Assembly: GCA_008729055.1 (NCBI GenBank)
Contig: SDUX01000005.1
Coordinates: 2,744,559 to 2,808,558, forward strand
Length of the DNA stretch: 64,000 nucleotides
Source: Pyropia haitanensis
Taxonomy: Eukaryota > Rhodophyta > Bangiophyceae > Bangiales > Bangiaceae
Direction of reading: 5' to 3'
Below the pieces are notes generated by a model. That model had not been told where the DNA came from. It was given only the letters and a program-made list of their open reading frames with translations, and ran no database searches. Shown here one piece after another: positions 31,769 to 42,836 of this stretch. Within the stretch, counting starts at the first letter, position 1. The number at the start of each line of letters is the position of its first letter. A program made the translations under genes and the position numbers.

Positions 31769-32331
31769 TCACTCTCCTACCTTGACTCGAGCGTGCTTCA
31801 CAACGCGGGCGACAATCTCATCGGTCGGGTCGGCAAGAAGATCCTGACGAGCGGCCCGTAGCTGCTTCGTGACCGCCCCAATCGATTCGGCGTTGTCATA
31901 GATCTCTGCGGCTGTCGTTCTGGCAGAGCTTGCCAGCGCCATAGCCTGGGCAAAGTCAGCCAGCGCGCTCGTCAGACCGCTCAATCCTTTGACAGCGACC
32001 TGGGAGACCTTGGCACACTTGGCAGGGCTTGGATTCATGTTCCCGACGCGGGTGCGGTTGGGCAACCCAACCTCGCACTGCGCCCCAGTAGGAACGGTGC
32101 GGAGAAAAACTTCGGCCGCGTCACTCCCTTTCAGCAAACACAGTGGACGTTTTGTGGCCGGTGGTCGCCTTGGACGAAGCTCTGATAGACGGGCTCATTC
32201 TGGCCCGACCTCGTGTAGTTCGCAATAGAAACGGTGTAGAACGACCGCAAAGTGCGATGAAGACCCCCCAGCTTGGAGGGGTCGCGCTGGCCGGAGTGCT
32301 TGCTGGGGCCCATCCCCCGCAGGCCGTCCTC
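31769..32331 (-). pseudogene. unidentified gene fragment, 5' end cut by an LTR
   Basis: Minus-strand coding of about 185 residues. The first frame reads GPSKHSGQRDPSKLGGLHRT, then RSFYTVSIANYTRSGQNEP and ends at a TGA at about 32130. An adjoining frame continues with KVSQVAVKGLSGLTSALADF and stops at 31769. The residue mix is that of a soluble helical protein, and the two frames adjoin, suggesting a single frameshift. Its start is cut exactly where a diverged LTR begins (32332). I do not recognise the family; a transposon-encoded protein is possible. Confidence 0.45.
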
Positions 32332-33250
32332 TGTGAGGCGCCACGCGCACCTGGACAGCCCCCAACGTACTGGTGACGATGTAAGCCGCCTGCGCAAGTC
32401 AATGAGACTGCGGGGCACGTGGAAGGTGACGGATAGGGTGACGGTGGTGAGGGTGGGGAAGACAATAACGTGACGTCGGTGGTGGTCAAGGGGGTCGAGG
32501 GTAAAGCAGGTCCTTGTTGTCTGTATCTGTGGTTGTCCCCCACGGTCCCCCCCGGCGGCGGCCACGCTCACGCAGTTCATACTCGCGGAGGGGCACCCAG
32601 GGGGCTCCAAAGCATGCGATTGCTCGTCGCGTCGATGGACGGCGCCAGAAGGCTCAAGACAACAGAAAGGCTCTCAGAATAAAGTCACGGTGGGCGTGTG
32701 CGCCCCACGGCGCCCCACAAACCAGCCCGAGACGGGGGGGGGCGGCGAGCGGCGCTCAGAACGCCGCGCGGCTGATCGTACGCGCCGGTCGGCTGGAGTC
32801 GCCGTCGAGGCGTGTAAGCCGGACGCCAATCGGCGAGTGTTTTATCTCCCATGTGTTAGCGAGCTCTGTCGCTCCCACTGACTCGTGGGGGAGAATTCCA
32901 GCTTGCCGACGCGTCCGATCTGTGGCTCGTCTTTTGGTCCGTTACTCCGCGGAAAATTGTACCCGTTGGCAGTCGACTCATGATAGCCACGGGTAACCAC
33001 CGGTAGCCACGGGTAGCTACGGATAGCGACGCGTAGCGACGGGTAGCCGATTCGCAGCTCCCGTGCTGACCGTCCACTACCCGTAGAAGCTCGAGGGGAC
33101 ACCGCAGCTTCCTCCCGACTACAGGGTAGTTCATGCGCCCAGGGAAGATGGTCGGAAAGGGCAAAAACCTGTTCACAATTTTTTCTGCTCAAATTTCGAC
33201 TTAAAGAAGAAAGCGCAATAGATGAGCCCGCAGACAGGCATCCCTACTCA
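32332..33250 (-). mobile_element. diverged LTR related to the chromovirus LTR
   Basis: On the plus strand it begins TGTGAGGCGCCACG and follows the reverse complement of the LTR at 41101-41961 over most of its length. Shared blocks include CAACGTACTGG, GTGACGTCGGT, CCAAAGCATGCGATTG, GGGCGTGTGCGCCCCA and CCGTGCTGACCGTCC. Divergence is far higher than between the two chromovirus LTRs, so this is an older or sister family. No target duplication was found and the right end is approximate. Confidence 0.7.
32982..33050. repeat. 10-bp tandem repeat (TAGCCACGGG)
   Basis: About seven units of TAGCCACGGG and variants (TAGCTACGGA, TAGCGACGCG) inside the diverged LTR; absent from the chromovirus LTR. Confidence 0.8.
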
Positions 33251-33626
33251 AGGATCATGCCGGGCCTGCAACCCCTCTCAGGTTCAAAGACACATCCCTC
33301 TCTGCGGGCGCAACGCCCAGCATTGGGACGGACTTTGGAAGAAGAAATTGGGGCGAAAAAAAACGTGATTGCATGACCAGTCGACCCAGCGCCGTCGACC
33401 GCCCGCTCTTCCGTCTTCGGCGGTGCCCCTGCCATTGCTCTTCCCTTCACCCTTCTGGCCGCTTTGTCGTCCCCGGTCTCTCAGCACGGAGTCGCGGTGG
33501 TCCGGCCCTTGTGGCCCGGCTGCCGTGATCAGGCCGCGGTGGTGTGGCCGAGGTGGTCCTGCCGCGGTTGTCCGTCCGCACTGCTACGATAAGGCTGTAC
33601 GGCACGGACCCGGCCCGACAGGTGCC

Positions 33627-34266
33627 ATGGCCGCTCTGCCGCGATCTTTCATTGACGCTCTGAGGCTTGTTGGAGAAGTATATGAGGGTCTGCGCGAGGT
33701 GTCGGCGGCTCTAAAAGTGGGCAAGGCACCAGTGGCTCTGTGCGGCGTGGGGGAGGGTGTGCCCCTCACGGTGTGGCTGTCGGCTGTGGTCGGACTTCTT
33801 TGCAGCCTGCAGACTACCGAGCGCGCGCACTGGGATGGTGTTTCGGCCACAATGGAGACTCTCCCATTTGTTGGAGGAGCTATACAGGAGAACTCGAGGG
33901 CGGTGGCGGAGCTCGTGGGACTCGCCGAGATCGCTGGTACGGGGCACATGTGCGGTGTGGCCTACAGGGCTCCAGCACATGCACGTGACCAGGTCGGTCT
34001 CTTCTTTCAGAAGAGCATTGAACAGGAGTGCTTTTTCCGTGACGTCTGTATGTTCTAAACTCTGCTGAGGCACGGGACGGGGCGCATGAGGATGAGAGGG
34101 AGGTCCCCGCTAGCCCAATTGACGGAGACGCGGACTGGAGCGCGTCGGACCAGACGGCGTACGACGTGGGGTGTGTGCGCCGCATCGACATTGCTCAGTC
34201 GTTGGGACTGCCCTGGGCGAAGCTGCCGCAATCTCGGCTGCTGTCTTCTCCCTCAGAGAGACCATG
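33627..34266 (+). pseudogene. PIF/Harbinger transposase remnant, internally deleted
   Basis: The first frame, from ATG 33627 to 34058, gives 143 residues of helical N-terminal sequence (LPRSFIDALRLVGEVYEGLR). The next frame (about 34055-34266) gives DGDADWSASDQ... and RRIDIAQSLGLPWAKLPQSR. This last part matches the C-terminus of the transposase at 28079 (RRIELVKALGLPWVDNAE). The whole DDE core is missing between them, so this is a deletion derivative. It converges on the Myb-like remnant at 34253-35094. Confidence 0.6.
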
Positions 34267-35094
34267 ACCTCTCTCTTAGATGAGACGTCCGGCTCGGAGT
34301 CCTCGCGGTCAGACCGCAGCCGGCCTCGTCCGACCCGGGCCCGTCCTCGAAATTATGTCCAATGTTCGTCGCGTCTCCGGCGTTCATACTGTTGACGTCG
34401 ACTGCGCCCTGGGGTCTGCCAGCCGCGCCTGTCGCGCCCGCTGCGCTCACCCCTTCTGCGGTCGACGCCGCGCCGCCCCCACCCGGACTCCCCACGGGAC
34501 AATCCTCGCCCGCCGCGGTCATCCGATCGGCGGCCGTGGCCGCGAGCAGATCCCCAGTCGCCTCACTAGTAGGCGCCACCGCATCACGTGCAGCTGTGCG
34601 AGTTTTAGCGGTCCCAAAGAGGACCGGCTCACGGGTGGAGGTATGAGGAGACAGAGAGCAGCCCTCGAACGCCGAGCGGCACAGACCGAAGAGCTCACAC
34701 CCGCCCAACTTGAGAAGGATGTCGTCTTTTTCAGCTGTGCTCAACCCATTTTTCTTGAGGTCCTTGCACGCCTCCTTAAAACGCGCACGCATGTTCTTGA
34801 TTTTCTTGTCCACACTCTTGATCGACCGGATACGCACACCTTCTTGTCGGCGGATGGGGTGGCCTCGTGAAACACCTTGAGCAGCACCGCCTCCATGCGG
34901 CGCTTCTTGTCGCTCGTGCGCCTCCTGCGGTACTCGGCCGAGTGGTCCGCAGCGGCCGTCATAACATCATCGGTCTCACTCGTCGAAAAGCTCTTCACCC
35001 GAAGGGCGGAGGCCCGACGACCGCCGTCACGGCGAGCAGCAGCCTCCGAGCTGGGGCGACCAGGGGGAGTCGTGATTGAGGTACGGGGTGCCAT
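34253..35094 (-). pseudogene. Myb/SANT-like protein of a second Harbinger-type element, frameshifted
   Basis: Minus strand, ATG 35094. The first frame reads through DHSAEYRRRRTSDKKRRMEA and ATPSADKKV; at about 34815 a one-base shift leads into SVDKKIKNMRARFKEACKDL and KLGGCELFGLCRSAFEG. The order and motifs parallel the intact copy at 26783-27670 (GSRTGDKKRRSGAALLEAF, SINKKIKNMRSRYMD, FGGAELYGLAREAF). An Ala/acidic tail ends at 34253. Paired convergently with the transposase remnant at 33627. Confidence 0.7.
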
Positions 35095-35504
35095 CTCAGA
35101 AGACGGTGGTGCTCGGGAGAGACGGGAGAGGGGGGGGGGGAAGGGATGCGAGCGAGCAGCCTGTGGGGAAGCGAAAGTGTGAGACGACTCGGAAGCGCGG
35201 TGTGCTGGGTCTTGCAGGAGCGCGCAGTCGCCGGGGTGGCGTCACGAGTGCAGGTCACATAACGCGTGGAGAGCATGCGGGGAGGTGAAAAAAGGTGCGC
35301 ATTTTGACCCTGTGGGAATCATTGTCCTTGGCGCGAGAGCCCGGGGACTCCCAAGTTTCTGTCATTGCCGGTAGCTGCCTTAAGAGCACATCCAACAATG
35401 CCAGGATGGTCGCAAATACGTACACGTGGCTATCATATTTGCAGGATGGGGTTCGAACGCTCAGCAGTCAATACAAACGGCCACATGACGCCCCAACGGC
35501 AGGC

Positions 35505-35645
35505 CAAATATGACGAATTTGATTCATACATTTTTGGTAAGTACTCTGCATATTCGGATCGCAGGATGGGGTTGGTCTTTCCTGCGCCCCATTTTGTGCA
35601 AGAATGGGCAGCGAGCGGGACCATTTCCATCCTGTTCGCGACCTG
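35505..35645 (+). repeat. dispersed repeat related to 53882-54005
   Basis: GATTCAT...TGGTAAGTAC...CATATTCG...AGGATGGGGTTGGTC aligns with the segment at 53882-53950 in the same order. Both are followed by a CCCATTTT...AGAATGGG block and a GGACCA element that can pair back to TGGTCC. Probably a small non-autonomous repeat. Confidence 0.5.
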
Positions 35646-36800
35646 TGAAACGAAATCGGACCAATGGGGTGACTGAAACGTGGCTGTGGACGATCGCGGG
35701 GAGAGAGGGTCAATCGATGATGAAAAAGAGGGTGCAAGCAGATCGTCATCGTTGAAAATGTGCACCAAGCCCCATCGATCGGTCTACTCTTTGTGCCGCC
35801 GCAACACGAAAACGGCCAGCCACCAGATCGTTGCACGGTTCACTGCAGGGCGGGCCACGTCATGTACGTCGGGAGATGCGCCCCGCCACCAATCCAGCGA
35901 GTGAATGACGACACCGCGGTTCACGCCAGTGTTTTCGGGGGTAGTCAGGTCCCATTGATCTGCCTGCCGGGGGGGGGGGGGGTGGAGGACAGTGCGGTTG
36001 GCGGCCCGCACGCCACTGTTTCTGAGGGTGGCGGGTCGCTCCCATCATGGATCACCGCAAGTACAGTGAGCCACACAATGCCACACACGCCACAAGCGAC
36101 TGACCTGTCTGCCGCGCCGGCAATCTGGAACGCGTCTACACAACAGGAATCCAATTGGTTTCAAACTTTTTAAAAGAACCCCCGGCGGGGCTCCTCTGGG
36201 AGACCCATGAAATCCACGAAGATGGCAATTTTGTCCGTTTGCTGTCCAATCCCGCGCGTTCGGCCCACTCGGGTGCCCCGTGTCACGACTTTCGAATCGT
36301 GTCAGAACCGATCGACGGCATGATCGCTATCTCAGTCTCTTCGGAGCCCTATTCAGCGCCAGATCGAATCGAGATCGGCGAGCGCTCGATGGAGATATCG
36401 ATGGTAACGTCGGTCGTCGGCTCGCATGCCAGCTGCTTCTCTGATCTCGATTTGAAGCTACATTCGAGGAATGGGGTTGGGTCTTTGTTCGCCCACCGGC
36501 GAAAAATCATCCTTCCGCCTTTTCGGCTAGTCTGCGCCCCGTTCTATACAATTCTTGCAAGACCGGTTAGGGCACGCCCGAACAGAAAATGGGCATCCAA
36601 CCAGAAGCGCACACGTGTTCGCTGAAATGAATTATTTAACCGTTGGTTCCGACGTTGCTGGATGTGCTTTCAGAGTGTTTCCACCAATGCGTTACCATCT
36701 CATGACCATTTCAGGGCCGTATGAATTTTCAAACGCCACGTGCGCGTCTGTGACTGGCTGAGAGCGGCGGCTCTCGATATTCGTTACGTAGTTGTGCAAA

Positions 36801-36958
36801 GACGGGGGCTACATGATTTTTACCAGTCGCCAGCCTGTCCTCTCGGTTACGGGAAAGAGTCCGGTACAAGAACGTCGATATGGCTCCGGATCGTCGTGTT
36901 TCGCTCCAGAATTGCACGAAATGGATACGGAAGCGAGAATATGCGGTAGCCCCCGTCT
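36801..36958. repeat. inverted repeat with 13-bp perfect arms
   Basis: AGACGGGGGCTAC (36801-36813) and GTAGCCCCCGTCT (36946-36958) enclose 132 bp. No target duplication was seen. Could be a small MITE-like element or a structured RNA. Confidence 0.5.
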
Positions 36959-38330
36959 CGGAGCCGGGCAGCAGTCGAAACATGCCGGCGGCACTCGATT
37001 CTGGTCCGTAAATTACGTGACACGCACGACAAACCCAGTCAGTATCGGGACGTTTGGCCAATGCTTTGGAGGAATGGGGCCGCTTTCGCCGGGATTGGGC
37101 CCATTTTGTGCCACGTTGGGACTTTTTTTGCCCTATATTCCTGTGCCATATGCGACATTCATGCAGTCATAGGTGCAAGTAGGGCGAACTTCTGTGTTTT
37201 TGTTGCTGTTTCGTCGAGGTGGCCAATCACGTGGCTCCGTGTGCTGGATGGACGACAGGTGGGGAGACTGTCAATTGGTTTCTCGTCTCTCGTTGGCGTT
37301 GCGTAGGTTGCCTCTGGGTGTGTTTCTGTCGTGGCCGTCGCGAGACGCGGGGGCATGTCCTATGGTGCCGCCCCCCCCCCTGCCTCAGCGTGCTGTCAAG
37401 CGCGGATGCCCCCCGCCCAGCTTCCTCCACCGGGCCTCGCCGCCGTCCCTTGCGCCAACGCGCGCGGATCCTGGTCGCTCCGCGCATCCCGCATTCGGAT
37501 CCCGCGCCCCCTCCTCCCCCCCCCCCCTTCGCCGGATACTGCGCTCGCGAACGTGGCGAACGACGTACGTCGCCTGTCAGCCGCAGTTTCGAATGGTACT
37601 GTTTTCGTGGTCCCTACGGCGCGCTTTGCGTCATTATGTTCCTCCGGCCACGTGTTCAGTGCGCGTGGCGCCGAAGGGATGGCGTCGGCGAAGCCGCCGC
37701 CGACAGGGCACGGTAGGGGGCACTCCGTGCCGGACTGTCCGCACAGGCGCATGCCGGGGGTGGTCGTTGGACTCGCCCGCAGGAGGAGGTGCGGCCCCCT
37801 CCGCCCTTTTCTTCGATTGGGAGGCCGGTTTGAGCGTGTCAGTTGGTTTCTGACACGCCCGTCCTCCTTTGGCTGGCGCCCCCTCCCGCGGCGAGCGACC
37901 TCGCCATGCTACGTATACCGAGTTCACCACCCGCGTCCCACGCGGGGCCACAGCGCTCCCCCGCGCCAGCCCACAGCCCCTCCTCTCCTCCCCACGCGTG
38001 GGGTCGCGACGGGCGCAGTCATGCGGCGCGCCAATCGCGTGCGAGGCGCACAGCTTCGAAGAGGAGGGGGGGCAGATTGATTTTGGCGTCGGCCTGTGCG
38101 CCAGATGCAGTCGGGGTGTCCCTCCTTCTATGTGCCCCCCATACTGTCGTCCGCTGTCGCGAGCCGCACGACCGTCGCACACCAGCCAATCGGTGCTTTG
38201 CGCTTGGGGGCCACTCATCGTGCGGGCCCCGTGCGATTTGCATTTGACATCCGACACCACACTCCACCACACACTCGGCTGTGCCACCCCCTTTTGTGGC
38301 CCCACCAGGCGGGCACGCGGACGCCATGCA

Positions 38331-38640
38331 CGAGGAGCGGGTGCGCGTCGCCGTCTGTGCCCCTCCCCGCGTCGCGACCTGCGCCGCATTGGTCGCCGGC
38401 ACGCTCGTCCACCCCTGCCTCCACCCTCAATTGTGCGGCCACACCAGTCGGCCGCACGGGCGCCCCGCTCGAGGAGGGGTTGCGCGTCGCCATCTGTGCC
38501 CCTCCTTGCATCGCGACCGGCGCCGCGTTGATCGTCCGCCTGCTCGTGCCCCCCCCCCCCAACTCTATTGTGCAGCGGCAGCAGTCGGCCGCACGGTCCC
38601 CCCGCGCGAGGAGGGGGCGTTTGCCACTTTGGGGCCCCGC
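38331..38640. repeat. minisatellite with unit of about 138 bp
   Basis: Two adjacent units (38331-38469 and 38470-38606) share GAGGAG, GCGCGTCGCC.TCTGTGCCCCTCC, CGCGACC.GCGCCGC and CAGTCGGCCGCACGG. A third begins at 38607 and decays. Related GTGGCCGCACGG fragments continue to about 39130. No gene is supported. Confidence 0.7.
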
Positions 38641-39559
38641 CCGTGTGACCCAATAAGGTCCGGCGGAGCGACTGTGGCCGTCGATGGCCAGGCCCCCCCC
38701 CCTCCACTACGGGGAGGGGCCGCCGGCGAGGCAGGGGTCACCGCACCGCCTTGGTCTCCCCGGCACCCTCGATCCGGCCGCTTCGCCGTACGGGCGAGTG
38801 ACGGCCGCACCACCCCGCCGTCGTGCGGGTCTTTGGTGGCACACCGGCCGCGTTGCGGCCACTCCCGTGCGTCCCTCGTGGCCGCACGGCGGCCGCGGTT
38901 CGTCGCCGCCCCCCCTCTTCCGGAGGGGCGTGTGCACTGTTCGCGGCCGTGCCGGGGAGGGGCCGTCTTCCCTCGCATCGTCTCCGTGGCCGCACGGTTT
39001 TCGCGCCTGGTGTCTCTTTTTTCGGGGCGGCCCTACTGTCGACGCGGCTGGGGGCCATCCCCCCTGGCATCGGCCGCACGGGTGGAGGCGGCTCTCCCCT
39101 GGATTCTGGGCGGCCGCACGGCTAGTGCCGCTGTCGTCCAGACCGCGAGTCTACGTGCGGCCGCCCAGAACGGGTCGCGCTCTGTATGGTCGCGCGCGCC
39201 GCTGTAGAGTACGTGCTGTTGGTGGCTGTTTCGGGCGACACTTGGCTGATTTCTTCCCGCTGTGTGGCCGCGCGCAACATGCGCAGGCGGCCGCATCTCG
39301 GGCTCTCGTGCTGTGGCGAGAGGTAGGGGGGGATTGCTCCCCACAGCAGTGCCGGATCGTTCTTTTTGGGCGAGCGCATCCATCGCGCACCCGGGACGTC
39401 GAGCGGCTATGACCGGCGGCCGCGACGCCGGCCGACTTCAGCCGTCAGACCCAACTCTCGCCGGCGGATATCGGCGGCCAGGCCGGCACGAGCCCCTGTC
39501 CCCCTCGCTGTCGGACCGCGAGACGCATCCTGTGCTGCCTTTGTCTCCTGCTGGTCACA

Positions 39560-41100
39560 ATGACGGCGAGCGACGGTGGGGACCAAGGACGCAGTGGGCC
39601 GTCCAAGGACGGACCTGGCAGGGGCCTGCCACCGGGAGGTGGGCCCCCGCCGCGGCAGATAAGCAAGGACCAGCATCGCCGTGGCTGCCGAGCCCTCTGC
39701 GCCCGTTGTCACCGGGCGCAGGTGACGGGCCCGGAGTACCCGCTCTGTCAGTGGAGGTGCGGGTGCCCGTGGGCCGCTCGACCGCCCGCGGGCAAGGCAC
39801 CAAACCGCTGGTGGGGTCAGTCTGCGGAGCTGTCGCGCACACAGGTGCGCCGAGGCTTCCGGCGCCTGTGCTGGCAGTGTCGCCTGGCAGAGCACGCGGG
39901 GCATCGCCAAGGACTGTGCCACTGGACCTGTCGTTGCCCCTGGGCGGCTCGCCCACCGAGGCAGGACCTGGCGGGCATCACGAGGCCGCAGGACGGCGGC
40001 CTTTGTGGACGAGAACTGTGGGGCAGCAACCAGGGCGGACCAAGCGGGTGGGGCAACCAGCAGCAGGAGCGGCGGCCAAGGCCGCGCCGTCAATCGCCGC
40101 CGCCACTGTGCGGCGGCCAAGCGGGGCCGAGCGGGTGGGGCAACCAGCAGCTGCAGCGGCCGCCGAGCCCTCGCGGGCAGGCGTGGTGGCCGTCGGGTGG
40201 CGGCCAACCGGGGCCGAGCAAGTGGGGCAACCAGCAGGAGGAGCCGGCGCGCAGCCAGCGCCGTCAGACGCCGCCGCACGTGGGCGGCGGCCAAGCGGGG
40301 CCGAGCGGGTGGGGCAACCAGCGGGAGCTGCGGACGCCAAGCCCTCGCCGTCGAACGCCGCCGCCGCTGGGCGGCGGCCAGGCCGGGCCGAGCACGTGGG
40401 GCAACCAGGAGTGGCAGCGGCCGCCGAGCCCTCGCGGGCCGGCTTGGCGGCCGTCGGGTGGCGGCCAAGCAGGGCCGAGCGGGTGGGGCAACCCGGAGCG
40501 GGAGGAGCCGCAGAGCCCTCGCCGTCAAGTGCCGGCGCCGCTGGGCGGCGGCCGAGCGGGGCCGAGTTGGTGGGGCAACCAGCCGCTGCAGCGGCCGCCG
40601 AGCCCTCGCGGGCAGGCGTGGTGGCCGTCGGTAGGCAGCCAACCGGGACCGCGCGGGTGGGGAAACCAGCAGGAGGAGCCGGCGCGCAGCCAGCGCCGTC
40701 AGACGCCGCCGCACGTGGGCGGCGGCCAAGCGGGGCCGAGTAGGTGGGGTCACCAGTCGCTGCAGCGGCCGCGGAGCCCTCGCGGGCCGGCTTGGCGGCC
40801 GTCGGGTGGCGGCCAGGCGGGACCGAGCGGGTGGGCAGACCAGCAGCAGCAGCGGGCGCGCAGCCCACGCCGTCAATCACCGCCGCCGCTGGGTGGCGGC
40901 CAAGCGGGGCCGAGCGGGTGGGGCAACCAGCAGCTGCAGCGGCCGCCGAGCCCTCGCGGGCAGGCGTGGTGGCCGTCGGGTGGCGGCCAACCGGGACCGA
41001 GCGGGTGGGGCAACCAGCAGGAGGAGCCGGCGCGCAACCCGCGCCGTCAGACGCCGCCGCGAGTGGGCGGCGGCCAAGCGGGGCCGAGCGGGTGGGGCAA
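39560..41100 (+). CDS. Cys-module and 30-residue tandem repeat protein, interrupted by retrotransposon
   Basis: ATG 39560; 514 residues up to the LTR at 41101. After a Gly/Pro start come two copies of a Cys module with identical spacing, CX2CX12CX3CXC followed by PWAARPP (C47-C69 and C104-C126). Then about twelve repeats of roughly 30 residues follow, of the type GGGQAGPSGWGNQQ plus an Arg/Pro/Ser-rich half (PPSPRGQAWWP). The modules look like zinc-binding units and the repeats like a disordered scaffold; I know no family with this combination. The insertion site is GGCAA. The continuation (GNQRELRTPSPRRR...) is found, inverted, at 49283-48361. So the original gene was longer and is now broken. 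Confidence 0.65.
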
Positions 41101-41961
41101 TGTAAGGATATGCCCCTTAAATCCCCAAGACTGGAGCCTAGGGGATAAGGACTGGGGCCTCTCCTTCCCTGTCCTTCTCAGCCAACTCCTTCCAAGACGC
41201 ATCAACTCCAAAGTAATCTGGGGCATGCCGCGGTGTCCGTCCGATAATCTACTACTAACGGACGGTCAGCACGGGAGCCGCGGATTGGCTAACCGACACT
41301 ACCCTGACTCATCTGCCGACGGGTACAGTCTCCAACGGATCAACGGACTAACGGACCAAAGGACGAGCCACATCTCTGACGCGTCAGCAAGCCGGAACAA
41401 TCTCCCCGTGGACCAATGGGAGCGACAAGACTTGCTGACCCACGGGAGATATTCGACCCGAAGACTGGCGTCTGCTTACACGCCTCTGAGGCTTTTCGGG
41501 TCGAATGGCGCGTGGGGCCAGCCGCGCGGCGCTACGAGCGCCGCACACCGTCCCCCCCCCGTTTGGGGCTTTCTGGTGGGGCGCCTTGGGGCGCACACGC
41601 CCACCCTTGCTTTGTTCTGAGAGCCCATGCTTTGTTTTGAGAGCTTTGGTGCCGTCCACCGGCACGACGGGCAATCGCATGCTTTGGGGCACCCTGGGTG
41701 CCCCCCTGGGGGTATATAATGCGTGAGTGTGGGCGCCACCGGGAGAGACCTCGGGGGAACAACCACAGACAGAGACACAAAGACCTCCTTTACCGTCGGC
41801 CCCCTCGACCCTCACCGACGTCACGCCCATCCTCTTCCCCACCCCCATCACCGTCATCCCACCCGTCACCTTCCCCGCGCCCGGCATCCTCATTGGTGCA
41901 CGGGTTGCTGACACCGGCGCCAGTACGTTGAGGGCTGCCCGTGTGTGGGTGGTGCCTCACA
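41101..41961 (+). repeat. 5' LTR of the chromovirus
   Basis: 861 bp, TG...CA. It contains a TATA box (TATATAA at about 41713-41719) upstream of the presumed transcription start. Immediately after it, TGTGGTAGCTTCAG at 41962 contains a TGGTAGC that could start the primer binding site; the tRNA is not identified. Confidence 0.9.
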
Positions 41962-42038
41962 TGTGGTAGCTTCAGATAGTTTGACTTTCTCTTGGCGGTG
42001 ACGTTGCGATTCCGTCCTGGATTTGGCCCTCCCTGTGT

Positions 42039-42836
42039 TTGTGCACTCGTGCTGCCCCCTGTGTTCGGCGTGCCTCGGGCATTGTAATACGAACGCAGCG
42101 GGTTCCACGAATCACACCGAAAGAACACTGCCCTGACACTGCCCTGGTGGCCCCTGTCACGGTTTTTTTCTTTTGGTCGACTGATTGTCGAAACCCAGTG
42201 AGTGCCAAATCAGGTTCGGAATTTTCTTCCTCGGCGTTGGCGGACGCCCCGACTTCCTCGGCGGCGACGGCGCGCCCCCCGACGGCGCGCGGCACCCCGG
42301 CGGCGCGCGGCACCGCGGCGGCGCGCGACACCGCGGCGGCACGTGGCACCCCGGCGGGCGCATCCACGTCACCCTCTGTGGCGGCGACGGCCGCATCGGC
42401 GGCGCCAGCCGCATCCAAGCCCCCCCTCTCGCGCAAGGGTAAGGGCCCGGCCACGTCAGGACCGGCGGTCCCAGCCAACCGGCGCCTGCTGCTGCCCGCG
42501 CAGGATCCGGCCCGGCGCTACATCGCGCCGCCGGCCCCACGAATCGGCCACATCCGACCGACGACCGCGCGCGCAGCAGAGCAGCGAGAGCAGCGCCGGA
42601 TCGCCAAGACCATCCCCAAGGGCAAATACGTTTGCAAGCCGTGCGGTGTGCGTTGCAACAGCCTGACAGTGCTGCGCGACCATCGCTGGTCGCGGCGCCA
42701 CCGCAATACGGTCAACCGTCCAGCGACCCGCCCTCGTTGCGACGTGTGCGATCGCGAATTTGAGACGGTCGAGCACTTCGAACGCCACCAGCGTGGCAAG
42801 GATCACCACCGCACGCTGGCGCGCCGCACCGACTGA
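42039..42836 (+). CDS. C2H2 zinc-finger ORF between LTR and gag
   Basis: An open frame of 265 codons ending in TGA 42834-42836. The C-terminal third has two U1/matrin-type C2H2 fingers, CKPCGVRCNSLTVLRDHRWS and CDVCDREFETVEHFERHQRG, each C-X2-C-X12-H-X5-H, preceded by a basic stretch. The middle is Ala/Pro/Thr-rich. The frame has no ATG at all: the first codon offered is TTG. Use would need splicing (a possible acceptor ends ...GAAACCCAG near 42199) or a non-AUG start. Chromoviruses normally have only gag-pol, so this would be an extra gene, possibly captured from the host for nucleic-acid binding. Finger region high confidence, gene limits low. Confidence 0.6.
   Translation: MCTRAAPCVRRASGIVIRTQRVPRITPKEHCPDTALVAPVTVFFFWSTDCRNPVSAKSGSEFSSSALADAPTSSAATARPPTARGTPAARGTAAARDTAAARGTPAGASTSPSVAATAASAAPAASKPPLSRKGKGPATSGPAVPANRRLLLPAQDPARRYIAPPAPRIGHIRPTTARAAEQREQRRIAKTIPKGKYVCKPCGVRCNSLTVLRDHRWSRRHRNTVNRPATRPRCDVCDREFETVEHFERHQRGKDHHRTLARRTD

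Larger units (their letters stand above)
35095..37400. other. long non-coding stretch with short dispersed repeats
   Basis: No ORF here carries a recognisable domain. GC is lower than elsewhere in 35300-37200. It contains GGATGGGGTTGG-type repeat units (35443, 35561, 36468), a G12 run at about 35970 and the inverted repeat at 36801-36958. 37370-37530 is C-rich. Confidence 0.5.

Noticed and set aside
32332..33250. Target duplication for the diverged LTR
   Set aside because: Flanks TCCTC and AGGAT do not match, so it is called an LTR fragment and not a solo LTR with a duplication.
33244..33450. Minus-strand ORF continuing the orphan gene beyond the diverged LTR
   Set aside because: No sequence that continues the orphan fragment was seen; composition differs.
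35440..35470. GGGGTTCGAAC as a possible tRNA T-arm
   Set aside because: No acceptor stem, anticodon arm or A-box could be fitted around it.
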